NCBI RefSeq assembly: GCF_900111255.1
Contig: NZ_FOGP01000001.1
Location: 284,894 to 348,893 of the forward strand
Length of the DNA stretch: 64,000 bases
Source: Parafannyhessea umbonata
GTDB lineage: Bacteria; Actinomycetota; Coriobacteriia; Coriobacteriales; Atopobiaceae
Reading direction: 5' to 3'
Positions 28,353 to 37,679 of the stretch are shown in pieces; the stretch's first letter is position 1; every line of letters begins with the position of its first letter. Under the pieces are notes generated by a model, which worked only from the letters and a program-made list of their open reading frames with translations, made no database searches and had not been told where the DNA came from. Both the position numbers and the translations under genes were made by a program.

Positions 28353-30248
28353 ATGCGCGTGAGACGGTCAAGATCGCTGACTCTGGGGGCCATTGCCGCC
28401 GGACTCTCTCTTCTCGTCCTGCTTCCGTCCCCGGCGCATGCCGCCCCGGGCGTTTCCGGCGGGTCTCCGGTCGCCGTCTCCCGCGATGTGGCCTATGAGC
28501 AGCGGATCGTGCCTTCCACCGACAGCGGGTCCGCGTGCGATGCCTCTGACGAGGAGCCGACTTCAGGCGATGCGACTCCTCTGAGCGTCGAGGCCGGGGT
28601 CGCTGTATCGGCATCCGGCGAAGCCGCGCCCGCCTCGCCTGCAAGCGCATGCGCGCCTGCCCCTCGCGAGGACCCGACGACCTTGGAGACCAGCCCGCCG
28701 GACGCGTCGGACGTCAAGAAGGACCCGCCCGACGACCCCACGGCCTCGGCCGCGAGTGACGATGCCGGGCTCGTCGAATCGACTCCCGTCACGACCGCCG
28801 CTGCCGCAAGGCTTGCCACCGCCTCCGACGACGCGTCGGGCTACGCGAACATGTATCGCCTCTACAACCCGTACACGGGGGAGCACTTCTACACCGCGTC
28901 GCTCTACGAAGCCCGTGCCGACTGCATCGCGGGCTGGCGCTGGGAGGGGATCGGCTGGGTCGCGCCGACCACGTCGGGGGACGCGGTCTTTCGCCTCTAC
29001 AACCCTTACGCGGGAGACCACCACTTCACGCTCTCCGCCGTTGAGCGGGACCACCTTGTTTCGCTCGGATGGCGCTACGAGGGCGTTGGCTGGAAGTCGG
29101 ACGGCTCTGGCGGTCCCGCCGTGTATCGCGAGTACAACCCCTACGCGCGCTCGGGCAGCCACAACTACACCGCGTCGGCGCTCGAGGACACCCAACTCGG
29201 GCGCGTCGGATGGAGGCGCGAGGGAGTCGCGTGGAGGGCTGCCGAGCACGAGCGGCTCGCGATAGACGGCTTCTGGCTCATCACGTCCGCCTGGGGGTCG
29301 CTCGAGCGCTACTGGGTCGATTCCGGCGGAATGATCGCGACCTCGCGCCTGGTCCTGCCTTCCGAGGGCACCGGCTACTATGCCTATGCCACCTCCTCGG
29401 GGGCGGTCGTTCGTGGCGTGCGGGACCGCGGCAACGGCTGGGCTTGGATCGCGGAGCAGAACGGCAGGCTTGCGGGGCCTGCGGGCGGCTGGGTCGTGAC
29501 GAGGACGTGGGACTCGGGCAATCTGCGACGCTATTGGATTTCGGACGAGGGAGGCTACGGCCTGGCGCGCGTGGGCTGGTTCGAGCGTGACGGCAGCACC
29601 TACTACGCCGACGGGTCATGCGGCTACGTTGCCTGCAACGTCTGCCTCAGACGCTCCGACGGCTGGTACTTCGCCGATTCTGATGGCAGGGCCACGAGGC
29701 TGGCGACCGGAAAGATCGGCTACCAGAACCCTCCCGGCTTCTATCAGGTGAGTGCCTACGGCGTGCTCCTCCCGTCGTACGCACACGGCTACTTCACCTA
29801 CGTCACGCCCTCGCGCATCGCCCCCGACGCCACGAGGGAGCAGTGCGCGGAGGCCTTCGTGCAGCGAGCCGTCGAGTACCTTGGCACGCCCTATCGCTGG
29901 GACTACTCCATGCAGCCTGGCATCGGGGTGGACTGCGTGGGCCTCGTCATGCAGTGCGCCTACGCGACCGGCATGGACCTGGGCGAGTTCAACCCGTATG
30001 ACCACATGGCCACCGGCGACAGCGGCTGGCACAGCCACGACGCCAACAACCTCTGGAACTACGGCAGCGCCATGCACGTACCGGTCTCAGACCGCAGGCG
30101 CGGCGACGTCATCTCGTGGAACGGCCACGTTGCCGTCTACGTGGGCAACGACACCATCATCGAGGCGGGCGCCCCGGGCACGAGGGTCCGCTACAACAGC
30201 CTGTGGTACCTCGGGACGCCCCGGGGCGTCATCAGGCTCTTCCAGTAG
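28353..30248 (+). CDS. Secreted NlpC/P60 hydrolase with N-terminal DUF5648-type triple repeat
   Basis: The 631-residue secreted protein has a signal peptide (SLTLGAIAAGLSLLVLLPSPAHA), then an acidic/Pro/Ala-rich spacer to about residue 165. Three YRLYNPY-type repeats follow at about 167-298. A middle region of aromatic, Gly-rich units resembling cell-wall-binding repeats (RYWVDSGG, RYWISDEGG) leads to a C-terminal NlpC/P60 domain, with Cys528 in VDCVGLV and His592 in GHVAVYV. This family cuts D-Glu-diamino-acid or related bonds in wall peptides. The ATG at 28353 has GGGGG upstream; a start 3 codons earlier is possible. A TAGAAT box lies at 28321-28326. The GH5 gene starts 9 nt after the stop. 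Confidence 0.85.
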   Translation: MRVRRSRSLTLGAIAAGLSLLVLLPSPAHAAPGVSGGSPVAVSRDVAYEQRIVPSTDSGSACDASDEEPTSGDATPLSVEAGVAVSASGEAAPASPASACAPAPREDPTTLETSPPDASDVKKDPPDDPTASAASDDAGLVESTPVTTAAAARLATASDDASGYANMYRLYNPYTGEHFYTASLYEARADCIAGWRWEGIGWVAPTTSGDAVFRLYNPYAGDHHFTLSAVERDHLVSLGWRYEGVGWKSDGSGGPAVYREYNPYARSGSHNYTASALEDTQLGRVGWRREGVAWRAAEHERLAIDGFWLITSAWGSLERYWVDSGGMIATSRLVLPSEGTGYYAYATSSGAVVRGVRDRGNGWAWIAEQNGRLAGPAGGWVVTRTWDSGNLRRYWISDEGGYGLARVGWFERDGSTYYADGSCGYVACNVCLRRSDGWYFADSDGRATRLATGKIGYQNPPGFYQVSAYGVLLPSYAHGYFTYVTPSRIAPDATREQCAEAFVQRAVEYLGTPYRWDYSMQPGIGVDCVGLVMQCAYATGMDLGEFNPYDHMATGDSGWHSHDANNLWNYGSAMHVPVSDRRRGDVISWNGHVAVYVGNDTIIEAGAPGTRVRYNSLWYLGTPRGVIRLFQ

Positions 30249-30256
30249 GTATCGCC

Positions 30257-32155
30257 ATGTCTTCCATCGCTAAACACGTTGCGAGGGCTCAACCCAGGTC
30301 AATGCCGCGTCGGCTGTCCGCCGTCCTGGTAGCGCTCCTGGTCGCTGCCGCGGCCCTTCTCGCCGGCTCACCCTTCGCCCTTGCCGAAGAGCAGGCGCAA
30401 GACATGTACCGCCTCTACAACCCCTATTCGGGCGAGCACTTCTACACGGCCTCGCCTGCAGAGAAGGACGCGCTCTCCCGGATCGGCTGGCGCTGGGAGG
30501 GCGTGGGGTGGACCGCGCCCGCAAGGTCCAACACCCCGGTGTATAGGCTCTACAACCCGTATGCCCCCGGGGGCGACCACCACTACACCACGAGCCCCGC
30601 GGAGCGAGACGCACTCAGCCGTGCCGGCTGGCGTGCGGAGGGAATCGGCTGGTACTCGGATGATGCCCACACGGTTCCGCTCTACCGCGAATACAACCCC
30701 TACGCGCGCACGGGAACGCACAACTACACGGCCAGCAAGTTCGAGCACGACAACCTCCTGGTCGTCGGCTGGAGGGGCGAGGGCATAGGCTGGTACGGCG
30801 TGGGCGCGGGAAAGCCTGTCTCCACGACGCTGGCGAGCCCCTCAAGAAACGGGGCGCTGCGCGTGAGCGGCGCTCAGCTGGTCGATGGCAGCGGCACTCC
30901 GGTTCAGCTTCGCGGCATCAGCACGCATGGCATCGGCTGGTTCCCGCAGTATGTCAACGCCGACTGCTTCGGCCAGCTGAGGCGCGAGTGGAACGCGAAC
31001 GTGGTGCGCATCGCCCTGTACACCGAGGAGTACAACGGCTACTGCTCCGGCGGGGACAGGACCTACCTCAGGAACCTCGTGAAGGGCGGCATCAAGTACG
31101 CCACCGACAACGACATGTACGTCATCGTCGACTGGCACATCCTCCACGACGGCAACCCGCTGACCCACGTGGACGAGGCAAAGGCCTTCTTCCAGGAGAT
31201 CGCCCGCCAGTACGGAGGCCAGGGCAATGTCATCTACGAGATCTGCAACGAGCCAAACGGGGGGTGCAGCTGGGCCGACATCAAGCGCTACGCGAGCCAG
31301 GTCATACCGGTCATACGCCAGCAGGACCCGGACGGCATCGTGATCGTGGGCACACCCACGTGGTCCCAGGAGGTCGACAAGGCCGCGGTCGACCCGCTTC
31401 CGTACGGCAACGTGGCGTACGCCCTGCACTTCTATGCCACGACCCACAGGGACGACCTGCGCAACCGCATGGTGCGGGTGGTGCAGGGTGGCCTTCCTGT
31501 CTTCGTCTCCGAGTTCGGCATCTGCGACGCCAGCGGCAACGGGGCGATAGACCAGGCTTCGGCGGACCAGTGGGTGGCTACCATGAACTCGCTGGGCGTC
31601 AGCTACTGCATGTGGAGCCTCTCGAACAAGGCGGAGTCCGCCTCTGCCATCAAGAGCTCGTGCACCAAGGCCGCAGGCTTCACGGTCTCCGACCTCAGCC
31701 AGTCTGGCTCGTGGCTCTACCGGACCCTCACCGGAGACCAGAAGTTCGCCAATCTCACCGACACCACCGGCTCGGAGCCGGGGAGCGCGGCGGGCGGGGG
31801 AGGCTCGGGCGGGTGGTCCCCGTCGGTCCCCACGGGCACCACCTACGCGTTTCACTCGGGCGGGCTACGCGTCCGGGCGACGCTGGTCAACTCCTGGCCC
31901 AGCGGGTCGCAGACGTTTTACCAGTACAGCATCACGCTGTCGAACCCCTCGGGCGCCGCGCTCTCGCAGTGGCAGGTGAGCCTGCCCTTCAGCCAGGTCG
32001 TCGAGGTCAACCAGGGCTGGAACTGCACGCAGGAGGCCACGGGCGGCACCGTCACCCTGCGCAACGCCTCCTACAACGGGAGCATCGGGGCGGGGCAGAG
32101 CCAGTCCGACATTGGCGTCATCGTCGCCGCGGGGGCCGGCCTCTCCTTGGGATAG
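30257..32155 (+). CDS. Secreted GH5 endoglucanase-like enzyme with triple repeat and CBM2-like domain
   Basis: The 632-residue protein has a signal peptide (RRLSAVLVALLVAAAALLAGSPFALA; an ATG at 30302 is an alternative start). Three YRLYNPY-type repeats lie at about 50-183. The GH5 cellulase barrel (LRGISTHGIGWFP, YVIVDWHILHDG, YEICNEPNG with acid/base Glu332, VFVSEFGICD with nucleophile Glu419) leads to a Gly/Ser linker and a C-terminal CBM2-like domain (YQYSITLSNPSG, NQGWNCTQEATGG). It should cut beta-1,4-glucan or a related polymer at or near the surface. It follows the NlpC/P60 gene by 8 nt. Whether the target is plant glucan or a bacterial polysaccharide cannot be told. Confidence 0.85.
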   Translation: MSSIAKHVARAQPRSMPRRLSAVLVALLVAAAALLAGSPFALAEEQAQDMYRLYNPYSGEHFYTASPAEKDALSRIGWRWEGVGWTAPARSNTPVYRLYNPYAPGGDHHYTTSPAERDALSRAGWRAEGIGWYSDDAHTVPLYREYNPYARTGTHNYTASKFEHDNLLVVGWRGEGIGWYGVGAGKPVSTTLASPSRNGALRVSGAQLVDGSGTPVQLRGISTHGIGWFPQYVNADCFGQLRREWNANVVRIALYTEEYNGYCSGGDRTYLRNLVKGGIKYATDNDMYVIVDWHILHDGNPLTHVDEAKAFFQEIARQYGGQGNVIYEICNEPNGGCSWADIKRYASQVIPVIRQQDPDGIVIVGTPTWSQEVDKAAVDPLPYGNVAYALHFYATTHRDDLRNRMVRVVQGGLPVFVSEFGICDASGNGAIDQASADQWVATMNSLGVSYCMWSLSNKAESASAIKSSCTKAAGFTVSDLSQSGSWLYRTLTGDQKFANLTDTTGSEPGSAAGGGGSGGWSPSVPTGTTYAFHSGGLRVRATLVNSWPSGSQTFYQYSITLSNPSGAALSQWQVSLPFSQVVEVNQGWNCTQEATGGTVTLRNASYNGSIGAGQSQSDIGVIVAAGAGLSLG

Positions 32156-32231
32156 TGCCGCCAGCCCGCCGCAGGGCCGCCGCCTAACGTGGAGCCTTCG
32201 CGAAAGCGTGGGCCACGTTTACCTCATGCCC

Positions 32232-32260
32232 TTGCCCCGCGCGTGAGCTTTTCGTATCAT
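32232..32260 (+). promoter_or_regulatory. Promoter upstream of yebC
   Basis: TTGCCC (32232-32237) and TATCAT (32255-32260) are separated by exactly 17 nt, 35 nt upstream of the yebC ATG, in a locally AT-rich stretch. Confidence 0.5.
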
Positions 32261-32295
32261 CGATATGTTTTTGTCAATATCAGAAGGAGCAATAC

Positions 32296-33093
32296 ATGTC
32301 CGGACACTCTAAGTGGGCTACCACTAAGCACAAGAAGGCCGCTATCGACGCCAAGCGTTCCGCGCTCTTCTCCAAGCACTCCCGTAACATCACCGTTGCT
32401 GCCCGCACCGGTGGAGACCCCAACCCGGACAACAACGCCTCCCTCGCAGCGGCTGTCGCGCGTGCCCGCATGGTCTCCATGCCCAACGCCAAGATCAAGG
32501 CCGCAATCGACAAGGCCTTCGGCACCGGCGCCGAGGCAGTCGTCTACAAGGAGGTCACCTACGAGGGCTACGGCCCCGCAGGCGTCGCCTTCTACGTCGA
32601 GTGCCTGACCGACAACCTCAACCGCACCGCCGCCGACGTCCGCTCCGCCTTCACGCACGCGGGCGGCTCGCTGGGCACCACCGGCTCCGTCGCGTTCCAG
32701 TTCACCCGCAAGGGCTCCATCGCAATCGACAAGATCATCAAGTCCGACGACAAGAAGGTCGCCGATCGCGAGAACGCCGTGGACGAGGAGGCCTTCGAGA
32801 TGGCCGTTCTCGAGGCTGACGGCGAGGACTACGAGGATGCCGGCGACGAGTGGATCGTCTACACCGCCTACGACCAGATGCAGGCAGTCCAGAAGGCCCT
32901 CGAGGAGCAGGGCATCGAGGTCAAGGGTTCCGAGCTCACCATGGTTCCCAACACCCCCAACTCCCTCGAGCTCTCTGACGCCAAGAAGGTCCAGCGCCTC
33001 ATCGACAAGCTCGAGGAGCTCGACGACGTCCAGAACGTCTACACCTCCATGGAGGTTTCCGACGAGGTCGCAGCCCAGCTCGACGAGGAGTAG
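32296..33093 (+). CDS. yebC: YebC/PmpR family protein
   Basis: This 265-residue protein is of the conserved YebC family (SGHSKWATTKHKKAAIDAKRS, then NPDNNASLAAAVARARMVSMP). Members have been described as DNA-binding regulators, and more recently as helping ribosomes at proline-rich stretches. The start has an AGAAGGAG site. It is slightly longer than the usual roughly 245 residues, with no obvious inserted domain. A strong terminator follows. Confidence 0.93.
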   Translation: MSGHSKWATTKHKKAAIDAKRSALFSKHSRNITVAARTGGDPNPDNNASLAAAVARARMVSMPNAKIKAAIDKAFGTGAEAVVYKEVTYEGYGPAGVAFYVECLTDNLNRTAADVRSAFTHAGGSLGTTGSVAFQFTRKGSIAIDKIIKSDDKKVADRENAVDEEAFEMAVLEADGEDYEDAGDEWIVYTAYDQMQAVQKALEEQGIEVKGSELTMVPNTPNSLELSDAKKVQRLIDKLEELDDVQNVYTSMEVSDEVAAQLDEE

Positions 33094-33128
33094 TCCTCGC
33101 GGCTCGGCCGCATTCGCAACGAACAGTG

Positions 33129-33158
33129 GGGACCGGCGGTACTTCCGTCGGTCCCTTT
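33129..33158 (+). terminator. Terminator after yebC
   Basis: GGGACCGGCGG (33129-33139) pairs with CCGTCGGTCCC (33145-33155) over 11 bp with one G-T pair and a 5-nt loop, followed by TTTGG. Confidence 0.7.
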
Positions 33159-33178
33159 GGTTATGAGGGGTAGTCCGC

Positions 33179-34222
33179 GTGGCACGCAAGCAAGACATGA
33201 CGCAATCCGAGGCCGAGAAGATCCTCGACCTGCCCGAGCGCTACGACAAGCGCGCCCTGCGCAAGAGCTTCATGGCGCTCGCGCAGAAGTACCACCCCGA
33301 CAACGCCGCTACCAACGGCATCTCGCCCGACGAGGCGCAGCGCAAGATGACCCAGGTCAACAAGGCCTACGCGCTGCTCAAGACCTACTTCGAGGACAAT
33401 GCCGAGGCGACGCTGCACCGCGACATGATGGGTGGGGAAGAGGGCCGCTACGGCGTGGGCGTGCACTTCTCGCCCACGGGGCAGAAGGTCGGGAAGACCC
33501 AGGTGGACGACTCCCTCTTCTGGGACAAGGACGGCAATCCCCGCAGTGCGGTCGCCGAGAAGAACGCGAACGACGCGGTCGACGCGGCGCCGGGGACGCA
33601 CAGGCTCCGCCGCTTCCTGCTGGGCCCCGTCTTCCTGCGCGTCGCCTTCGTCGCGCTGCTCGCTCTGCTGTGGTGGGCCGTCTCTCCGGTCCTTCCCGCC
33701 AACGCGGGTCGCTTCAACGTGGGCGTCGACGCGAGCCTCCTCGACTACGTCGGCTGGCTGGCGGCGTTCCTCTATCCCACGTACTTCCTGGTGTACGAGC
33801 TCCTGGCTGGCCACATCTCCGGCTCCGTGCGCGAGGCCATCAACGGCCTCATCAGCTTGCAGACGCGCGTCCACGTGAACATCCGCCCCTCCGGCTCCTA
33901 CACCTCCGAGCTCACGAGTCTCATCCAGAAGCAGTGGTACGGCCCGCTCGAGCTGCCCCTTGCCGGCTTCCTCGTCGCGCTGGCGCTGTCGTACCCGCTG
34001 GGAGGCGATGCGCTCGTCGCCGGCTGGCCGTGGCAGAAGGTCCTGCTGATGGCTGGTGGCGCCTTCTTCGGAATCGACGGCCTCCTGGGCTGCTTTGGCA
34101 GCGGCTTCGTCACGGGCATCGCCCGCTCCCTGGGCAACGCCGTCGAGAAGCGCTACGTCACCATGCGCATGAACATGCTCAAGCGCTGCGGCCAGTGGGC
34201 AAGCGCGAAGCATGCCCGCTAG
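33179..34222 (+). CDS. Membrane protein with N-terminal J-domain
   Basis: The 347-residue protein starts at a GTG behind GAGGGG. Residues about 10-75 look like a J-domain (EAEKILDLPERYDKRALRKSF, with HPD at 39-41, the DnaK-stimulating motif). A polar linker follows, then four or five hydrophobic segments (VAFVALLALLWWAVSPVL; YVGWLAAFLYPTYFLVYELLAG; LPLAGFLVALALSY and others). It lacks the Gly/Phe and zinc regions of true DnaJ, so it is a type III J-protein likely to recruit DnaK to the membrane. It sits just upstream of an acyltransferase; the client is unknown. Confidence 0.75.
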   Translation: MARKQDMTQSEAEKILDLPERYDKRALRKSFMALAQKYHPDNAATNGISPDEAQRKMTQVNKAYALLKTYFEDNAEATLHRDMMGGEEGRYGVGVHFSPTGQKVGKTQVDDSLFWDKDGNPRSAVAEKNANDAVDAAPGTHRLRRFLLGPVFLRVAFVALLALLWWAVSPVLPANAGRFNVGVDASLLDYVGWLAAFLYPTYFLVYELLAGHISGSVREAINGLISLQTRVHVNIRPSGSYTSELTSLIQKQWYGPLELPLAGFLVALALSYPLGGDALVAGWPWQKVLLMAGGAFFGIDGLLGCFGSGFVTGIARSLGNAVEKRYVTMRMNMLKRCGQWASAKHAR

Positions 34223-34268
34223 ACCTGCCGTGCGATGTCTTGCAAACGGAAGAGAAGGGCAGACTGAC

Positions 34269-35435
34269 TTGCAGAAGAGTTTGACGAACGAGGCCAAGGC
34301 GACGTCCCACGCAAGGAGGCTGTCGCTCGACCTGATTCGCTGGGTCGCGATCTTCCTGGTCCTGGTCACCCACCTCTCGCCGTTCTTCCTCGGTCCCAGC
34401 CATCCCGCGGCCGCCTCGCTCTTCTGCGCCGCGGGACGCATCGGTGTCCCCCTGTTCGTGATGCTCACGGGCTACCTGATGCTCGGGCGCGACTATTCCG
34501 GCGACTACCTGGGCCGCTACCTCAAGAGGAACCTGCTGGGCATCTTCGTCGCCTACGAGGTCTGGAACGTCGTCTGGTGCCTGCTCAGCAAGCTGCCCGG
34601 CCTGCCTGACCTCCAGAACGGCTTTCCCATCAGCTTCGGCCGCATGGCCAAGGCAGCCCTCCTGGTGGGCGACACCGGAAGCGCCCTGTGGTACCTGGTC
34701 CTGACGCTTGGCATCTACCTGGGACTCCCGCTGCTCTCCCGTGCGGTTGCCTGGCTGGAGGGCGAGGGCGAGGGCCGAAGCGCGCTACGCCGTCTGCTTC
34801 TGGCCGCCGCACTCTACTTCGGCCTTCTCGTGCCCAGCGCTCAGACGCTGTGCGTCTTCTTCGGCGTGGGAGAAGAGCTCCACTCCGTCCTGAACCTCAA
34901 CCTGTTCGGCGCGACCGTCTGGGGCGAGAGCGTCTGGGTCCTGTACCTGCTTGCGGGCTACGCTGCAAGGCGCGGCGCCCTCAGGCGCGTGCCGGCCGCG
35001 GCCCTCGGTGCCTGCCTGCTTGCCTCGTTCGGCATCTTTTCCGGCATGCAGTGCCTCAGCATGACCGCCGGCTTCGGCAGCCCCCTGAGCTACTCGTTCG
35101 CGCCCGTGGCCCTCTGCTCGGTCTGCCTGTTCGAGGCCATCGACCGCGCGGAGCCCCTGCTAGTCCGGGCGCCCCAGGCCTTCAGGTCGCTGTGCTCGTG
35201 CGTCTCGCGCTGGTCGTTTGCGACGTACATGCTCCACTTCTGGGTGCTCGCCGCGCTGCTTGCGGCGCTTCGCCTCGCTGGTCTCGACCTCTCGGCACTC
35301 CAAGGTGCGTCTTGGGCTCTTGGTGTTCTGGCAGCCCTGGGGTCGATCGCCCTCGTCCATTGCGGGACAATCCTTGCGGCGAGGCTGCTCTCCCTCGCGA
35401 AGCCCGTCGCCCGGTGGGCGTTTCTCGCCAAGTAG
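34269..35435 (+). CDS. Membrane acyltransferase (acyltransferase 3 family)
   Basis: The 388-residue protein has about ten hydrophobic segments and the acyltransferase-3 opening (RRLSLDLIRWVAIFLVLVTHLSPF, where the His is the likely catalytic residue, then GRIGVPLFVMLTGYL). This family transfers acetyl or other acyl groups to surface sugars. The preferred start is the TTG at 34269, preceded by AGAAGGG at suitable spacing. An ATG at 34212 inside the J-domain gene is an alternative. It may decorate the polysaccharide encoded elsewhere in the window. Confidence 0.8.
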   Translation: MQKSLTNEAKATSHARRLSLDLIRWVAIFLVLVTHLSPFFLGPSHPAAASLFCAAGRIGVPLFVMLTGYLMLGRDYSGDYLGRYLKRNLLGIFVAYEVWNVVWCLLSKLPGLPDLQNGFPISFGRMAKAALLVGDTGSALWYLVLTLGIYLGLPLLSRAVAWLEGEGEGRSALRRLLLAAALYFGLLVPSAQTLCVFFGVGEELHSVLNLNLFGATVWGESVWVLYLLAGYAARRGALRRVPAAALGACLLASFGIFSGMQCLSMTAGFGSPLSYSFAPVALCSVCLFEAIDRAEPLLVRAPQAFRSLCSCVSRWSFATYMLHFWVLAALLAALRLAGLDLSALQGASWALGVLAALGSIALVHCGTILAARLLSLAKPVARWAFLAK

Positions 35436-35480
35436 GCGCAAGCCGATTCGTGCCGTCTTTTCGTCAGTCATAAAGGGGAT

Positions 35481-37526
35481 GTGAACAACGTGAGCGAAGC
35501 CAAGCTAGCCATGAACAAGAAGGATCCGGGCCGCGCGCTGTGCGTCGCGTTCGGCGCCATCGTGGTCCTCTCCTGCCTTGCGGGCCTCTTCGTCGCCTAT
35601 CGCTTCTTCAGAGGGACGGGTGCCGCCGCCGCGATCTTCGTCCTCGCCATGCTCGCCCTCTTTGTGGGCGCCGAGTTCGCCGAGAGGGACAGGGTCCTTC
35701 GCAAGGCCGGACGCGACGTCCGATTCGTCGCGCGCTTCCTGTGCAAGGACCTTGCCGTTCTTCTGGCACTCGCCTTCGTCCTGGAGTTCCTGACGCTCGT
35801 TGGGTCTCCCGCCTCGAGCGCCCTTTCCCCGCACGCGTGGAAGCTCAAGCGCGTCGTCATCTTCTGGGGGATCTCCTTCATCGCCTTTGGCGGCATCTCC
35901 TACTTCTTCGGCGACGACCGCAAGCGCTGGGGCAGGAGACTGTCGCTCTTCGTCTGGCAGCTGAGGGCGCTGGCGCTTCCCGCCCTCGTCGCCCTCGCCT
36001 TCGCCGTGGTCTTCGGCCTTGCTGCCGCCGCGTTCGCCCGAATCTCCCTTCCCGTCGCGTTCCTGTTCTTCTTCGCGCTCGCGTTCTCGGTCGGGGCGAT
36101 CGTCGCTTACGTCCGGGGCAGCGAGCTATCCCTCGAGGCGGCTTTTCTGGCCGTTCTCCTCTCCTCGGGCCTGTTCATGGCTGCGGCCATCCCAGGCTTT
36201 CACGCGGGCCTTGACGAGCAGATCCACTACCGTCACTCCGTCGAGCTCTCCTACATCGTCGACTCCGAGCACACCCTAGCCGATCGGGTCTACGAGATGT
36301 CCTCCAAGGGAGAAGGGCGCATCATCAACCTCGCACCCAACGACAGCATGCAGTGGTCTGCCGACGACATCGCCACGTACTCCGGCGGGCTCGACGCAAA
36401 CGACTCCTTCGACACCGTGACGGTCGAGCCGGGCTATGGCCCCGAGCTTCTGGTGATCAACGCCTTCGGCTACGTGCCCTCCGCATGCGGCCTGTGGCTC
36501 GGAAGGCTCCTCCACCTGCCCTTCTCGGCGGTCATCGTCCTTGGGCGCTTCTTCAACCTGCTCTTCTACGGAATCATCTGCGCCATCGCCATCTGGGTGA
36601 CCCCCATCAAGAAGAGGACCCTTGCCCTGGTGTCCCTGCTCCCGCTGAGCATCTTTACGGCGTCGTTCTATTCCTACGACCCCTGGCTCACGTCGCTCAT
36701 GTTCCTCGCCACGGCGATGGTGCTGCGTGCCCGCTCGGAGCGCGCCGTCCTCTCCACGAGGTTCAAGGTCGCGCTGCTGCTCGTCTTCCTCCTGGGCCTT
36801 GCTCCCAAGGCGGTCTACTTCCCCCTGATGGGCCTCGTGTTCCTGATTCCGCGGGAGTGCTTCAGGTCCACCAGGGACAGGGTTCGCTTCATCCTCTGCG
36901 CGTCCGCGGTCGTGGCCTTCATGGCAGCGTCGTTCGCCCTGCCCATGCTCGTCACCAACGGCGGCTCCGTTACGGACACCCGCGGCGGGTCTGACGTGAA
37001 CGCCTCCGGCCAGGTCGCCTTCATCCTTCAGGACGTCCCGCGCTACCTTGGCATCTTTGGCAACTACGTCGTGACGGACTACGTCGAGCCGGTGAGCCTC
37101 GGCAGCGGCCTGCTTTGGTACGGCTACTACCAGGGCATGTCCAGGCTGTCCATTGGCCTGTTCGCCGCCTGTGCGATCCTGGTCTCGATGCTTTTCGTCG
37201 TGCTTACCGACTATGCGGGTGAGGAGGACCGTGGCGTGTCGATCGGCGCGAGGCTCTGGACGCTCTTCTGCGTCGTCATCACGGTGTTCCTCATCGTGAC
37301 CGCGCTTTACGTCTCGTTCAACCCAGTTGGCGCGACTGGTCGCATCGAGGGCGTTCAGAGGCGCTACCTGCTTCCCGTCATGGGGTGCCTGCTCGCGCTC
37401 GTTCTCTCGACCAGGATCAGGCTTCCCTTCTCCCAGAGGGGCATGGACGCCTTCGCCCTGTCGGTATGCACGGCGTTCGCGTTCCTGTGCTCCTGGCTCC
37501 TCATCGCAGTGAACGTTTTGGCGTAG
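35481..37526 (+). CDS. DUF2142 family polytopic membrane protein
   Basis: The 681-residue protein has over a dozen hydrophobic segments. The motif PGFHAGLDEQIHYRHSVEL after the sixth segment matches the DUF2142 acidic loop (DExxH), and GVQRRYLLPVMGCLLAL near the C-terminus matches its end motif. DUF2142 proteins occur in polysaccharide loci and resemble GT-C-type membrane glycosyltransferases, but the activity is not established. A GTG at 35481 or, with better spacing from AAAGGGGA, at 35490 is the start. A gap of 45 nt follows the acyltransferase, so the two may be co-transcribed. Confidence 0.75.
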   Translation: MNNVSEAKLAMNKKDPGRALCVAFGAIVVLSCLAGLFVAYRFFRGTGAAAAIFVLAMLALFVGAEFAERDRVLRKAGRDVRFVARFLCKDLAVLLALAFVLEFLTLVGSPASSALSPHAWKLKRVVIFWGISFIAFGGISYFFGDDRKRWGRRLSLFVWQLRALALPALVALAFAVVFGLAAAAFARISLPVAFLFFFALAFSVGAIVAYVRGSELSLEAAFLAVLLSSGLFMAAAIPGFHAGLDEQIHYRHSVELSYIVDSEHTLADRVYEMSSKGEGRIINLAPNDSMQWSADDIATYSGGLDANDSFDTVTVEPGYGPELLVINAFGYVPSACGLWLGRLLHLPFSAVIVLGRFFNLLFYGIICAIAIWVTPIKKRTLALVSLLPLSIFTASFYSYDPWLTSLMFLATAMVLRARSERAVLSTRFKVALLLVFLLGLAPKAVYFPLMGLVFLIPRECFRSTRDRVRFILCASAVVAFMAASFALPMLVTNGGSVTDTRGGSDVNASGQVAFILQDVPRYLGIFGNYVVTDYVEPVSLGSGLLWYGYYQGMSRLSIGLFAACAILVSMLFVVLTDYAGEEDRGVSIGARLWTLFCVVITVFLIVTALYVSFNPVGATGRIEGVQRRYLLPVMGCLLALVLSTRIRLPFSQRGMDAFALSVCTAFAFLCSWLLIAVNVLA

Positions 37527-37604
37527 ACAACTGCATCTATTCGTCAGCTTGCTGAAAACACTTACGTAGTTATTACGGCCTTAGGGAAGAAATACAGGCT
37601 TCTC

Positions 37605-37656
37605 TAGGGTCGTTTTTCTAGGTCGATGATAGAATCGCCCCATCCAATCGACCCTA
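37605..37656. promoter_or_regulatory. Inverted repeat and possible -10 box upstream of the amidase gene
   Basis: TAGGGTCG (37605-37612) and CGACCCTA (37649-37656) are perfect inverted copies separated by 36 nt. Between them lies TAGAAT (37630-37635), a good -10 hexamer. The roughly 150-bp interval 37527-37679 is AT-rich and holds no gene. A dimeric regulator flanking the promoter is possible. Confidence 0.4.
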
Positions 37657-37679
37657 AACGTAGCCATTAGGAGCTTGCC

